Shown here one piece after another: positions 1 through 6,475 of a stretch of DNA of 12,350 nucleotides. The position numbers and the translations under genes are program-made. The stretch's first letter is position 1. Each line of letters opens with the position of its first letter. Below the pieces are notes generated by a model, which was not told the origin of the DNA, searched no databases, and saw only the letters and a program-made list of their open reading frames with translations. Origin of the DNA: an uncultured Chloroflexota bacterium (GTDB taxonomy: Bacteria; Chloroflexota; Dehalococcoidia; CAUJGQ01); assembly GCA_937879875.1 (NCBI GenBank), contig CALFMN010000241.1, forward strand, positions 1-12,350. Direction: 5' to 3'.

Positions 1-57
1 GAGACGGGTCAGGTTTCCGGCGGAAGGTGGGTCAGTTTTCAGACGGAATCAACACCT
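1..57. mobile_element. Possible terminal region of an IS21-like insertion sequence (remnant or edge)
   Basis: Two copies of a 20-base unit beginning GGGTCAG lie at 6-25 and 29-48, 23 bases apart and identical at 17 of 20 positions. Repeated GGGTCAG-type blocks near the ends are familiar from IS21-family elements, so this may be the outer end of an element located left of the window. No transposase reading frame is visible here, and the exact boundary and any target duplication cannot be set from this edge. Confidence 0.35.
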
Positions 58-72
58 ACCTTGACGCCTATG

Positions 73-93
73 GGGGCGCACGCCCTGCGCCCC
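73..93. terminator. Terminator-like hairpin downstream of the lipoprotein gene
   Basis: A perfect 8-bp GC stem (GGGGCGCA / TGCGCCCC) closes a 5-base loop. It lies 77 bases beyond the stop of the minus-strand lipoprotein gene. It has no clear U tract on either strand, so its role as the end of the lar/aldolase operon is only likely. Confidence 0.35.
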
Positions 94-169
94 TACCCGA
101 CCGGCGGATGGGAGCGGGATCCAACCGCCGGAGATCCTCATTGTTCAGCAGTTGGCGCTGCGCCGAGCA

Positions 170-1249
170 TCAGCGCGCGATGCCGGCTTCGACGGCCTGT
201 CGAGCGCCGGCACGAACCATGCGATTATCCATCGCCGCGGCCAGCGTCAGCACGACCGGCCGCGCCAGGTCATTGGTGGCGCCGATAATCGTCACCGAGC
301 CGGCGAAGCGGCCTTGCTGCCACTTGATGAAGGTATACGGCAGCGTCTGGCCGCGATTGTCGGTGAACGTTCCCTCGAAGCTGCGTGCGGCGTCGCCCAG
401 CGAGCCGAACTGTGTCTCATGCACGTTGACATTCTGTGGAAAGATCTGTTGCGCCCGCACGGCCTGCGCCGCGCCGTCCGCCGTGCCGTAGACCTCGACG
501 TAGCAGTCGGTGCTCGCGCTCACGGGCGTCGAATTGCGCGTGCCGGGGAAGCTGCCGTAGGTCACCTGGTAGCCGTCCAGCCGGCCCAGTTGGGCCAGCG
601 CGGCCGGATCGCCCAGGGCATCGCTGCCGACGTGCCCTTTGTGCGACGGCTGCTGATTGCCGAACTCCGACGGCTGGCAAACAATTCCTTCGAGCGTGCC
701 GGCGGGCACGGCCGTCGCGCTGGGCGAGGGGCTGGGCGAAGGCGTTGGACTCGGGCTGGGCCGTGGCGTCGGCGTGGGCGAAGGCGTCGGACTGGGTGAG
801 GGCGACGGTGTGGGCGAGGGCGTTGGGCTGGGCGTGGCCTTCGGCGTGGCAGTCACCGCGGGCGATGGTGTCGCAACCGTGGTTGCCGCTGCAGTGCCGC
901 CGCCGGCGACCGTCAGCCCGTCGCGCAGCGTCGCGTCGGCGCCGCCGGGATTGCGTACGGTGACATCGTACGAACCGGCCGCGAGGCTCGCCGGCGCAAG
1001 CGTGGTCAAAACCGATCCGTTTACCCATGTCGTCGCGACCGTCTGGCCACCCACTACGACGCTTGCATTGCGGGCGAAGTTGCTGCCCTCGACGATCAGA
1101 AATGCGGCCTGTCCGGGGGCGACGCTCGCCGGATCGACGTGGCTGACCGCGGGCGGACCCGCCGCTTTCGCGGAGCAGCCGGCGCCGATGGTCAGCACGC
1201 AGGCGGCGATCAGGCTGGAGCGAGCGGGGAACCGCGGCAGTTGAGCCAT
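170..1249 (-). CDS. Putative lipoprotein: TIG (IPT) domain, Ser/Thr/Pro linker and unknown C-terminal domain
   Basis: The 359-residue protein starts at ATG 1249. This start was preferred to one further upstream because it begins directly with a signal-like segment: Arg at 6 and 10, a hydrophobic stretch at 12-22, and Cys25 in GAGC, which is a weak lipobox. Residues 33-116 resemble an immunoglobulin-like IPT/TIG fold (PxSVAPGQ, VEGSNF, SYDVTVRNPGG). Residues 127-178 are a low-complexity TPSP/SPSP linker. Residues 185-359 form a globular domain with Cys191 and Cys226 that I do not recognise. The protein is probably anchored outside the membrane with the linker as a spacer. The gene lies 47 bases after larC on the same strand and may be the last gene of that operon, but no functional link to nickel-cofactor synthesis is evident. 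An adhesin-like, ligand-binding or surface-display role is possible. Confidence 0.75.
   Translation of the reverse strand: MAQLPRFPARSSLIAACVLTIGAGCSAKAAGPPAVSHVDPASVAPGQAAFLIVEGSNFARNASVVVGGQTVATTWVNGSVLTTLAPASLAAGSYDVTVRNPGGADATLRDGLTVAGGGTAAATTVATPSPAVTATPKATPSPTPSPTPSPSPSPTPSPTPTPRPSPSPTPSPSPSPSATAVPAGTLEGIVCQPSEFGNQQPSHKGHVGSDALGDPAALAQLGRLDGYQVTYGSFPGTRNSTPVSASTDCYVEVYGTADGAAQAVRAQQIFPQNVNVHETQFGSLGDAARSFEGTFTDNRGQTLPYTFIKWQQGRFAGSVTIIGATNDLARPVVLTLAAAMDNRMVRAGARQAVEAGIAR
716..871. repeat. Low-complexity repeat encoding the TPSP/SPSP linker
   Basis: About 52 codons encode almost only Pro, Ser and Thr in alternating SP/TP dipeptides, giving a degenerate 6- to 12-base tandem repeat. On the plus strand it appears as runs of GGGCGAGGGCGT-like units. 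Such tracts expand and contract by slippage, so copy number probably varies between strains. The reverse-strand Gly/Val/Glu-rich frame is only a shadow. Confidence 0.7.
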
Positions 1250-1296
1250 GCCCCGATTGTACGGCAGGCGGGTGCGCAGCCTGCTCGCACCGCGGC

Positions 1297-2502
1297 TCAG
1301 CGCTCGTGGCTCCCGAGCAATCGTGCTGCCGCTTCGCCCACAATGCGGAAGACCTCGACCAGCGGCAGGCCGGAGCGGAGCGCCAGCGCGCGGCAATCGT
1401 CGTACTCCGGTGCTGCCCGCGGCGGCTCGCCGGGCAGGCGCTTCACCTTCACGCGAGCCTCACCCAGCGGCGTCGTCACGGTGATCGACTCGCGTTCGGC
1501 TTCGTAGCGGCGTACCTCGCGCACGCGCACGCCGAGCGTCGAGGTCTCGCGCAGCAGGGCGCGCACGACATCGGCCTCGGCAGCGGGCGGGCAGAGCGCC
1601 TGCAGCATCACCGCCGGGCGGTTCTTCTTCATCTGGATCGGCGTACACCAGGCATCGACGGCGCCGGCCGCGAACAACCGCTCCAGCGCCCAGCCGAACA
1701 GTTCGGGGCTCATGTCGTCGATGTTCGTCTCAAGCAGCCGCATCTCCCGCTGCGTGTGCGCCGCCGCCGCATCGCCCGAAGCCTCGCCCAGCCAGCAGCG
1801 CAAGATGTTGGGGCGGCCCGGCGTATCCCTGCCGCCCGCGCCGTAGCCGACGCGCTCCAACCGCAGCGCCGGCCGCTCGAAGCGGCCCAACGTCGTCAGC
1901 AGCGCCGCGCCGGTCGGCGTCACCAGTTCGAAGCGCTCGCCGTCGCGCGGCGCCGCGATCGGCGCCTGCACGCGGGCGAGCAACTCCAGCGTCGCGGGGC
2001 CGGGCACCGGGATCTCGCCGTGCGCGGTCTTCGCCGTGCCCGCGCCGGCAGGCAAGGGCGAGACGTAGCAGGACTCGACGCCGAGCAGCCGCAGCGCGAC
2101 GACAACGCCGAGCACGTCCACGATCGCGTCGACGGCGCCGACCTCATGGAACTCGATTTCGTCGATGCCGACGCCGTGCACCTTCGCCTCGGCCTCCGCC
2201 AGCGCCGTGAACACGGCTGCGCCTTTGGCGATGTCGCCCGCCGGCAGGCCGGAGCCGCGGATCAGGCCGAGAATCAGGCTCAGCGAGCGATGCGGCTGTT
2301 CGCGCTCGTCCAGCAGCACATCGACCTTCGTCGCGGCGATACCGGCGCGCATGACGCGGCGCGACTCCAGCCGGTAGCCGCCGACGGGCAGGCCGGCGAG
2401 CGCGGCGGCGATGACATCCAGTTCGGCGCCGCAGTCCACCAGCGCGCCGAGCAGCATGTCGCCGCTGGCGCCGGAGGGGCAGTCGAAGTAGGCGATGCGC
2501 AT
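1297..2502 (-). CDS. larC: LarC, nickel-inserting enzyme of nickel-pincer nucleotide synthesis
   Basis: LarC is the CTP-dependent cyclometallase that inserts nickel into pyridinium-3,5-bisthiocarboxylic acid mononucleotide, the last step of NPN cofactor synthesis for LarA-type racemases. The 401-residue protein has the family hallmarks: FDCPSGASGDMLLGAL at 6-21, FHEVGAVDAIVDVLG at 118-132, ETNIDDMSPE at 258-267, and MKKNRP at 291-296. The C-terminal PEYDDCRALA segment is also typical. In Lactiplantibacillus plantarum LarC is split into two overlapping frames joined by programmed frameshifting; here it is one continuous frame of full length. The ATG at 2502 follows the larB TGA (2505-2507) by only two bases, which implies translational coupling. 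No larE or larA is present in the window, so those must lie elsewhere. Assignment to the family is firm; in vivo client enzymes are unknown. Confidence 0.93.
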   Translation of the reverse strand: MRIAYFDCPSGASGDMLLGALVDCGAELDVIAAALAGLPVGGYRLESRRVMRAGIAATKVDVLLDEREQPHRSLSLILGLIRGSGLPAGDIAKGAAVFTALAEAEAKVHGVGIDEIEFHEVGAVDAIVDVLGVVVALRLLGVESCYVSPLPAGAGTAKTAHGEIPVPGPATLELLARVQAPIAAPRDGERFELVTPTGAALLTTLGRFERPALRLERVGYGAGGRDTPGRPNILRCWLGEASGDAAAAHTQREMRLLETNIDDMSPELFGWALERLFAAGAVDAWCTPIQMKKNRPAVMLQALCPPAAEADVVRALLRETSTLGVRVREVRRYEAERESITVTTPLGEARVKVKRLPGEPPRAAPEYDDCRALALRSGLPLVEVFRIVGEAAARLLGSHER

Positions 2503-2504
2503 GG

Positions 2505-3236
2505 TCAGTGCCGCCGTGCCCCGCTCGCCTGACGATTGATCGTCGCCGCCAGGTAGCCGGCGCCGAAACCGTTGTCGATGTTGACCACCGCGACGCCCGC
2601 CGAGCAGCTGTTCAACATGCCGAGCAGCGCCGCCAACCCGCCGAAGCTGGCGCCGTAGCCGATCGAGGTCGGCACGGCAATCACGGGCGCCGCGACAAGT
2701 CCGCTGACGACGCTCGGCAGGGCGCCCTCCATGCCGGCGGCCACGACGAGTACGTTCGCCGCGCGCAGCGCGTCGAGGTGCGCGAGCAGGCGATGCAGAC
2801 CCGCCACGCCCACGTCGTAGATGCGTTCAACCGCGCTGCCGCCCAGCTCGGCCGTGACCGCGGCCTCTTCGGCCACGGGCAGATCGGCCGTGCCCGCGCA
2901 GAGCACCACGACGCCGGGCAGCTTCGCAATATCCGCACAGCGGTCCACGACGATCGCCCGCGCTTCGGCGCGGTAGCGTGCATCCGGCACGAGCGCGGCG
3001 AGCGCGGCGAACTGCTCCGGCGTGGCGCGCGTCACCAGCAGCCGCGAGGCGCGTTCGACGACGCGGGTGCCGATCGCCGCCACCTGTTCCGGCGTTTTTC
3101 CCAGCCCAAGCACGACCTCGGGGAAGCCCTCGCGCAGGGCGCGATGGTGATCGACGTGCGCGAAGCCGATGTCCTCGAACGGCAGCGTCTCAAGCGCGTC
3201 CGCCGCCTCGGCCGGCGTCACCGAGCCGCCGCGCAC
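2505..3236 (-). CDS. larB: LarB, NaAD carboxylase/hydrolase of nickel-pincer nucleotide synthesis (PurE-like)
   Basis: LarB carboxylates C5 of the pyridine ring of nicotinic acid adenine dinucleotide and cleaves the phosphoanhydride, the first step of NPN synthesis. From the GTG at 3236 the protein has 243 residues. LPFEDIGFAHVDHHRALREGFPEVV (19-42) and GKT (46-48) match the LarB N-terminal region. LCAGTADLPVAEEA (112-125) begins the PurE/AIR-carboxylase-like domain. SIGYGASFGGLAALL (191-205) and VNIDNGFGAGYLAA (218-231) are the conserved C-terminal motifs. The GTG is only the first conventional start. The frame stays open upstream, and its extra codons (LERLLEGV) complete the helix expected before GGSVTPAEAA in LarB proteins, so the true start is probably near 3272 (see the separate site). 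The gene sits between the aldolase/dehydrogenase gene and larC, with a 2-base gap to larC. Confidence 0.93.
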   Translation of the reverse strand: MRGGSVTPAEAADALETLPFEDIGFAHVDHHRALREGFPEVVLGLGKTPEQVAAIGTRVVERASRLLVTRATPEQFAALAALVPDARYRAEARAIVVDRCADIAKLPGVVVLCAGTADLPVAEEAAVTAELGGSAVERIYDVGVAGLHRLLAHLDALRAANVLVVAAGMEGALPSVVSGLVAAPVIAVPTSIGYGASFGGLAALLGMLNSCSAGVAVVNIDNGFGAGYLAATINRQASGARRH

Positions 3237-3269
3237 GCCCTCCAGCAGCCGCTCCAGCCGTTCCCGATC

Positions 3270-3286
3270 GATCGCCTTGCCTCCTT
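3270..3286 (-). promoter_or_regulatory. Strong ribosome binding site and probable non-canonical AUC start of larB
   Basis: On the minus strand AAGGAGG (3286-3280) is followed after seven bases by ATC (3272-3270), in frame with larB. No ATG, GTG or TTG occurs in the frame between the previous stop (3314-3312) and the GTG at 3236. The GTG itself has only a poorly spaced GGAGG, two to three bases away. Starting at AUC would give a 255-residue LarB that keeps the conserved first helix. AUC initiation is rare, as AUU is in infC, so this could also be a sequence error for ATG. Confidence 0.5.
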
Positions 3287-3311
3287 GCCCTGGGATCGCC
3301 TCGGCTAAGCC

Positions 3312-5369
3312 TCAGCGCGGAAACGCCTCGCGCACGCCGCCATCCACGGCAAGCGTCGCGCCGGTGGTGCGCGATGAGTGGTCCGAGGCGAAGAACAGCG
3401 CCGCCTCGGCCACGTCGTCCGGCGTGACCGACACCTGCATCAGGTTGCGCTTGCGGTAAAACTCCTCGATCTCCTCGACGGCGATGCCCTGGGCGCGGGC
3501 GCGCTGCTCGCGGACCTCCTGCGACCACAGATTCGTGCCGCGGAAGACCGCGTCGGGGTGCAGGATGTTCACGCGGATGCCGGCCTCGCCGTTCTCGATC
3601 GCCAGCACGCGCGCGAGCTGCGTCTCCGCGGCTTTGGCGGCGCTGTAGGCGCCGAAGTCCTTGCCCGGCGCCGGCACGTTCTTGCTCGCCACGAAGACGA
3701 TGCTGCTGCCGAGCCCTTGCCGCCGCAGCAGCCGCACCGCCGCCCGTGCCACGAGAAAGTGCCCGGTGGCGTTCACAGCGAAGCTGCGTTGCCAGTCTGT
3801 CAGCGCCAGCTCATGCACCGCCGCGGGCAGGGCGATGCCGGCGTTCGAGACGAGGATGTCGATGCCGCCGTAGAGCAGGGCAGCACGGGCGAAGGCGGCA
3901 TCGACCGCTGCCTCGTCGGTCACATCAAGCGCGAACGCGGCCGCGCGCCCTTCGCCCCGCGCCGCGCAGATGCTCTTCGCGACGTTCTCCGCGGCCGCGC
4001 AATCCATGTCTGTGACGACGACGTGCGCCCCGGCCGCCGCCAGCCGCTCCGCGATCGCCTTGCCAATGCCGCTGCCCGCGCCCGTGACCAGCGCCACGCG
4101 CCGCGCCAGCTCCTGTTCGGGCGGCAGCAGCGAGAGCTTGTACAGCTCCAGCGGCCAGTACTCGGCCTCGAAGGCGTCGCGCTCGCTCAGCGAGCGGTAG
4201 CCGCCCACCGCCTCCGCCGCGGCCATGACGGCGATCGTGTGATGGTAGATCTCGCCGGCGATCGACGCCCGCCGCGCATCGGCACCGGCGGTCCACATGC
4301 CGAGGCCGGGCACGAGGATCACACGCGGGTTTGGCTCCAGCAGCGGGTAGTTTTCTGCGTTGTGCCGCGCCACGTAGGCCTGATACTCTTCGCGATACGC
4401 GGCCAGCTTCGCGCGGGCTCGGCTCGCCAGATCGTCGACGTTCGTGGGATCCGGCGCGTCGATGAACAGCGGCAGCCGCTTCGTGTTGAGCAGGTGGTCC
4501 GGTGTGGCCGGGCCGATCTGCGACAGCTCGGCCGCCCGCGCCGACCCGGCGAAGCCGAGCACGTCCTCGGCCGCGTCGTAGCGCAGCACCGCGCGGCGCT
4601 CTGCGCCCAGCAGGCCGCGCAGCACCGGCGCAAAGGCGACCGCGGCCTGCTCACGTCGGTCATTTGTCGGAGCCGGTTTCACGGCGGCAAAGCTGCGGCG
4701 CCCAGCGGCTTTCTGGTCTGTGAACGCTTCGGCCCGCTGCACCAGGTCGATGTGAATCTCGTACGCCGTCCGCGGCTCGTCGGCCCAGGTGACGAGGCCG
4801 TGGTTCATCAGCACGACGCCGCGCAGATCGGGCCGTTTCTCGCGCGCCTCGCCCACCTCGCGCGCCAGCAGGAAGCCGGGCCGGCGGTAGGGCACGATCG
4901 CCACGTCCGGGCCGAGCGCTTCGCCGACCACTTCGGCGCCGCGCACGCTGTTGGTCAGCGCACAGATCGCGTCGGCATGGCTGTGAATCACGCAGGCATC
5001 GGGGATGAAGGCGTGCAGCAGCGTCTCGATCGAGGGGCGCGGCGACGACGGTTCCAGCAGCGTGTGTTCGAGGTAGGCCACCATCTCCTCATCACCCATG
5101 CCCTGGCGGTGAAAAAGCGGCAGCACATCGTCCATGCGCACGCCGGGGAAATGCTTGACCTCGATGCTCTTCAGGTCGGAGCCGCTGCCTTTGACGCGCA
5201 GCACGGGCACGACGCGGCCGCGGAAGTCCGCCTCCTCGAGCTTGAGCGAGGTATTGCCGCCGCCCCAGAGCACGAGCGCCGGGTCGGCGCCGACGAGCCG
5301 CGAGGCGTAGAGCATCCGCTCGAACGGCGTCTTGCCATCGGCCTCGGCGGCGGACCAGCGGTTCTGCAT
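3312..5369 (-). CDS. Bifunctional rhamnulose-1-phosphate aldolase / lactaldehyde dehydrogenase (RhaD-type aldolase fused to SDR)
   Basis: This 685-residue fusion matches the YuxG/RhaEW type. Residues 1-400 are a class II aldolase (GGGNTS 36-41; metal ligands in HSHADA, His129 and His131, with MNHG His190). It would split L-rhamnulose-1-phosphate, or a related ketose-phosphate, into dihydroxyacetone phosphate and L-lactaldehyde. Residues 424-685 are a short-chain dehydrogenase with TGAGSGIG (429-436), NAG (509-511), Ser562 and YSAAK (Tyr575, Lys579), expected to oxidise or reduce the aldehyde with NAD. ATG 5369 was chosen because GAGGGAG lies eight bases upstream; a GTG at 5378 overlaps that site. 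It is the first gene of the minus-strand set, with larB following. No rhamnose kinase, isomerase or transporter is in the window, so the exact sugar (rhamnose, fucose or another) is not proven. Confidence 0.9.
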   Translation of the reverse strand: MQNRWSAAEADGKTPFERMLYASRLVGADPALVLWGGGNTSLKLEEADFRGRVVPVLRVKGSGSDLKSIEVKHFPGVRMDDVLPLFHRQGMGDEEMVAYLEHTLLEPSSPRPSIETLLHAFIPDACVIHSHADAICALTNSVRGAEVVGEALGPDVAIVPYRRPGFLLAREVGEAREKRPDLRGVVLMNHGLVTWADEPRTAYEIHIDLVQRAEAFTDQKAAGRRSFAAVKPAPTNDRREQAAVAFAPVLRGLLGAERRAVLRYDAAEDVLGFAGSARAAELSQIGPATPDHLLNTKRLPLFIDAPDPTNVDDLASRARAKLAAYREEYQAYVARHNAENYPLLEPNPRVILVPGLGMWTAGADARRASIAGEIYHHTIAVMAAAEAVGGYRSLSERDAFEAEYWPLELYKLSLLPPEQELARRVALVTGAGSGIGKAIAERLAAAGAHVVVTDMDCAAAENVAKSICAARGEGRAAAFALDVTDEAAVDAAFARAALLYGGIDILVSNAGIALPAAVHELALTDWQRSFAVNATGHFLVARAAVRLLRRQGLGSSIVFVASKNVPAPGKDFGAYSAAKAAETQLARVLAIENGEAGIRVNILHPDAVFRGTNLWSQEVREQRARAQGIAVEEIEEFYRKRNLMQVSVTPDDVAEAALFFASDHSSRTTGATLAVDGGVREAFPR

Positions 5370-5482
5370 CGGGCGCACTCCCTCGCATCAGCCTGCCGCA
5401 GTTAGCGTACAGGAGATGGCCGGCGAGATGGCAGAGCCGCGCACCTACCCCTGCCTCGCGCAGGCGCTCGGCTGTGCATCTG

Positions 5483-5536
5483 AAGTCTCCGACGGTTGCG
5501 CTGCGGTCCTGTAAAGTCTCCGACGGTTGCGCTGCG
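5483..5536. repeat. Two perfect 23-base direct repeats, 31-base period
   Basis: The 23-base unit beginning AAGTCTCCGACGG occurs at 5483-5505 and identically at 5514-5536, separated by eight bases. It lies upstream of the PHP gene and the divergent aldolase operon. It could be a pair of regulator sites or a duplicated fragment of a dispersed intergenic repeat. No protein partner can be named. Confidence 0.7.
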
Positions 5537-5589
5537 CTCTGACCCACAGGGGAGGGTGCACTGAGAGCGATCGATCATCCTCGGACCAA

Positions 5590-5631
5590 CCCTTTCCCTG
5601 TGGGAAAGGGACAGGTTTCGCCTGCGAAACC
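5590..5631. other. Tandem perfect stem-loops (CCCTTTCCC/GGGAAAGGG and GGTTTCGC/GCGAAACC)
   Basis: A 9-bp stem with a 3-base loop (5590-5610) is followed three bases later by an 8-bp stem with a 2-base loop (5614-5631). Both are perfect. Since neither is followed by a U run, they are more likely a dispersed intergenic repeat element (REP-like) or RNA-structural leader than a simple terminator. Confidence 0.55.
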
Positions 5632-5713
5632 AGGGATAGGCCCGCGTACGGTTGCCCGCGGACCGCGCACTGCGGGAAGATGGCGGCGGCCTTCACGGCC
5701 TGGGAAACTGCCC

Positions 5714-6322
5714 GTGCTGATCGACCTGCACTGCCACACACAGCCGCTCTCCGCCTGCAGCTCGCTGGCGCCGGCCGAGCTGGCACGGCTGGCACGCACC
5801 GCCGGACTCGATGCGGTCTGCCTCACCGAACACGACCGCCTGCGTCTGGCGGACGAGTTGCGGGCGCTGGGCGATGTGTACGGCCCGTTGCTGCTGCGCG
5901 GCATGGAGGTCACAACCGAACTGGGCCACGTGCTCGTGTTCGGGCTGGACGAGCTGCCGGCGGACGGCTTCCTTGCCGCGTCGCTGCGGCGATCCGTGGA
6001 TGAAGCCGGCGGGCTGATGGTGCTGGCGCATCCGGCGCGGCAGGGTCAGCCTGCCATCGATCTGCGCACGGCCGGGCATCTCTTCGACGCGGTCGAAGGC
6101 ATCAACGGCAGCGACAGCGCGGCCCAGAACGCGGCGGCAATGCGGCTGGGCGCTGCCCTAGCTCTGCCCCCGACCGGCGGCAGCGATTGCCACAGCCCGC
6201 GCGAAGTCGCCACAGCGGCGACGCAGTTGGAACGCACGGTAACGAATGAGGCGGAACTGATCGAGGAGCTGCGCCGCGGCCGGCACCGGGCCATCGATCT
6301 ACGCCGGACCGGCGGCAAGTAA
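5714..6322 (+). CDS. PHP-domain metal-dependent phosphoesterase
   Basis: The 202-residue protein starts at GTG 5714, which places the first metal motif at the N-terminus as is usual for stand-alone PHP proteins. Apparent metal ligands in order are HCH (His6, His8), TEHD (His40), GMEV (Glu65), GH (His72), AHPAR (His106) and GGSDCH (Asp158, His160). This is the complete PHP signature of a trinuclear-metal phosphoesterase. Relatives hydrolyse nucleotide 3',5'-bisphosphates, RNA 5' ends or histidinol phosphate; the substrate cannot be read from the sequence. An alternative in-frame ATG at 5600 would add 38 Arg/Pro-rich residues that overlap a perfect hairpin, so it was rejected. The ribosome site upstream is weak (GGGAAA). 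The next gene is 153 bases away, across hairpins, so this gene may be transcribed alone. Confidence 0.85.
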   Translation: MLIDLHCHTQPLSACSSLAPAELARLARTAGLDAVCLTEHDRLRLADELRALGDVYGPLLLRGMEVTTELGHVLVFGLDELPADGFLAASLRRSVDEAGGLMVLAHPARQGQPAIDLRTAGHLFDAVEGINGSDSAAQNAAAMRLGAALALPPTGGSDCHSPREVATAATQLERTVTNEAELIEELRRGRHRAIDLRRTGGK

Positions 6323-6342
6323 GGCAGAGAGCGACGGTTTGG

Positions 6343-6366
6343 TACCCAGGATGGGTAATTTGTTCT
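6343..6366 (+). terminator. Small hairpin with T-rich tail after the PHP gene
   Basis: TACCCA and TGGGTA form a perfect 6-bp stem with a GGA loop (6343-6357), followed by ATTTGTTCT. It lies 20 bases after the PHP stop. The position and T-rich tail fit a weak intrinsic terminator. Confidence 0.4.
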
Positions 6367-6377
6367 CAGTTCGGTAG

Positions 6378-6416
6378 GGGCCGTTCGCGAACGGCCCGTC
6401 GCGGCCGCAGCCGCGA
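6378..6416. other. 20-bp perfect palindrome followed by a second stem-loop, upstream of the alpha/beta hydrolase
   Basis: GGGCCGTTCGCGAACGGCCC (6378-6397) is a perfect palindrome. It is followed at 6399-6416 by TCGCGGC / GCCGCGA, a 7-bp stem with a 4-base loop. The pair lies between the PHP stop and the hydrolase start. It could be a bipartite terminator, a dyad operator for the hydrolase-pncC pair, or a REP-like element. The tandem layout echoes the hairpin pair at 5590-5631. Confidence 0.5.
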
Positions 6417-6475
6417 TCAACGACGCGCGAAAACTTGTACTGCGCCAGCGGGATTGGCGAAACGAGAGGCAGGAC

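Larger units (their letters stand above)
5370..5713. other. Divergent intergenic region between the aldolase operon and the PHP gene
   Basis: This 344-base stretch must hold the promoters of both divergent transcripts. I see two 23-base direct repeats, two tandem perfect hairpins and further GC-rich self-complementary sequence at 5640-5676, but no convincing -35/-10 pair. An open frame from 5600 continues into the PHP gene, but its translation over this region is Arg/Pro/Gly-rich and not protein-like, so it was not taken as coding. Confidence 0.6.

Noticed and set aside
716..871. CRISPR-like or minisatellite array
   Set aside because: The repetition is in frame and encodes alternating Ser/Thr-Pro dipeptides; there are no spacer-repeat units.
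657..1244. Gly/Val/Glu repeat protein on the plus strand
   Set aside because: It is the complement of the Ser/Thr/Pro linker and TIG domain of the lipoprotein, which has a signal-like N-terminus and a recognisable fold.
1306..2532. 408-codon plus-strand open frame opposite larC
   Set aside because: Arg/Gln/His-rich antisense shadow of larC.
3312..3314. Readthrough or selenocysteine at the TGA between the aldolase fusion and larB, which share one frame
   Set aside because: The aldolase fusion ends at its normal family length there, the next bases encode a non-conserved linker, and larB has its own strong ribosome site. The shared frame is coincidental.
3378..5405. 675-codon open frame on the plus strand opposite the aldolase fusion
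   Set aside because: It is a high-GC antisense shadow: His/Arg/Gly-rich, with no family resemblance, fully covered by a recognised enzyme on the minus strand.
5600..5713. N-terminal extension of the PHP protein from ATG 5600
   Set aside because: The added 38 residues are Arg/Pro/Gly-rich, the ATG-proximal region lies inside a perfect stem-loop, and PHP proteins normally begin just before the HxH motif.
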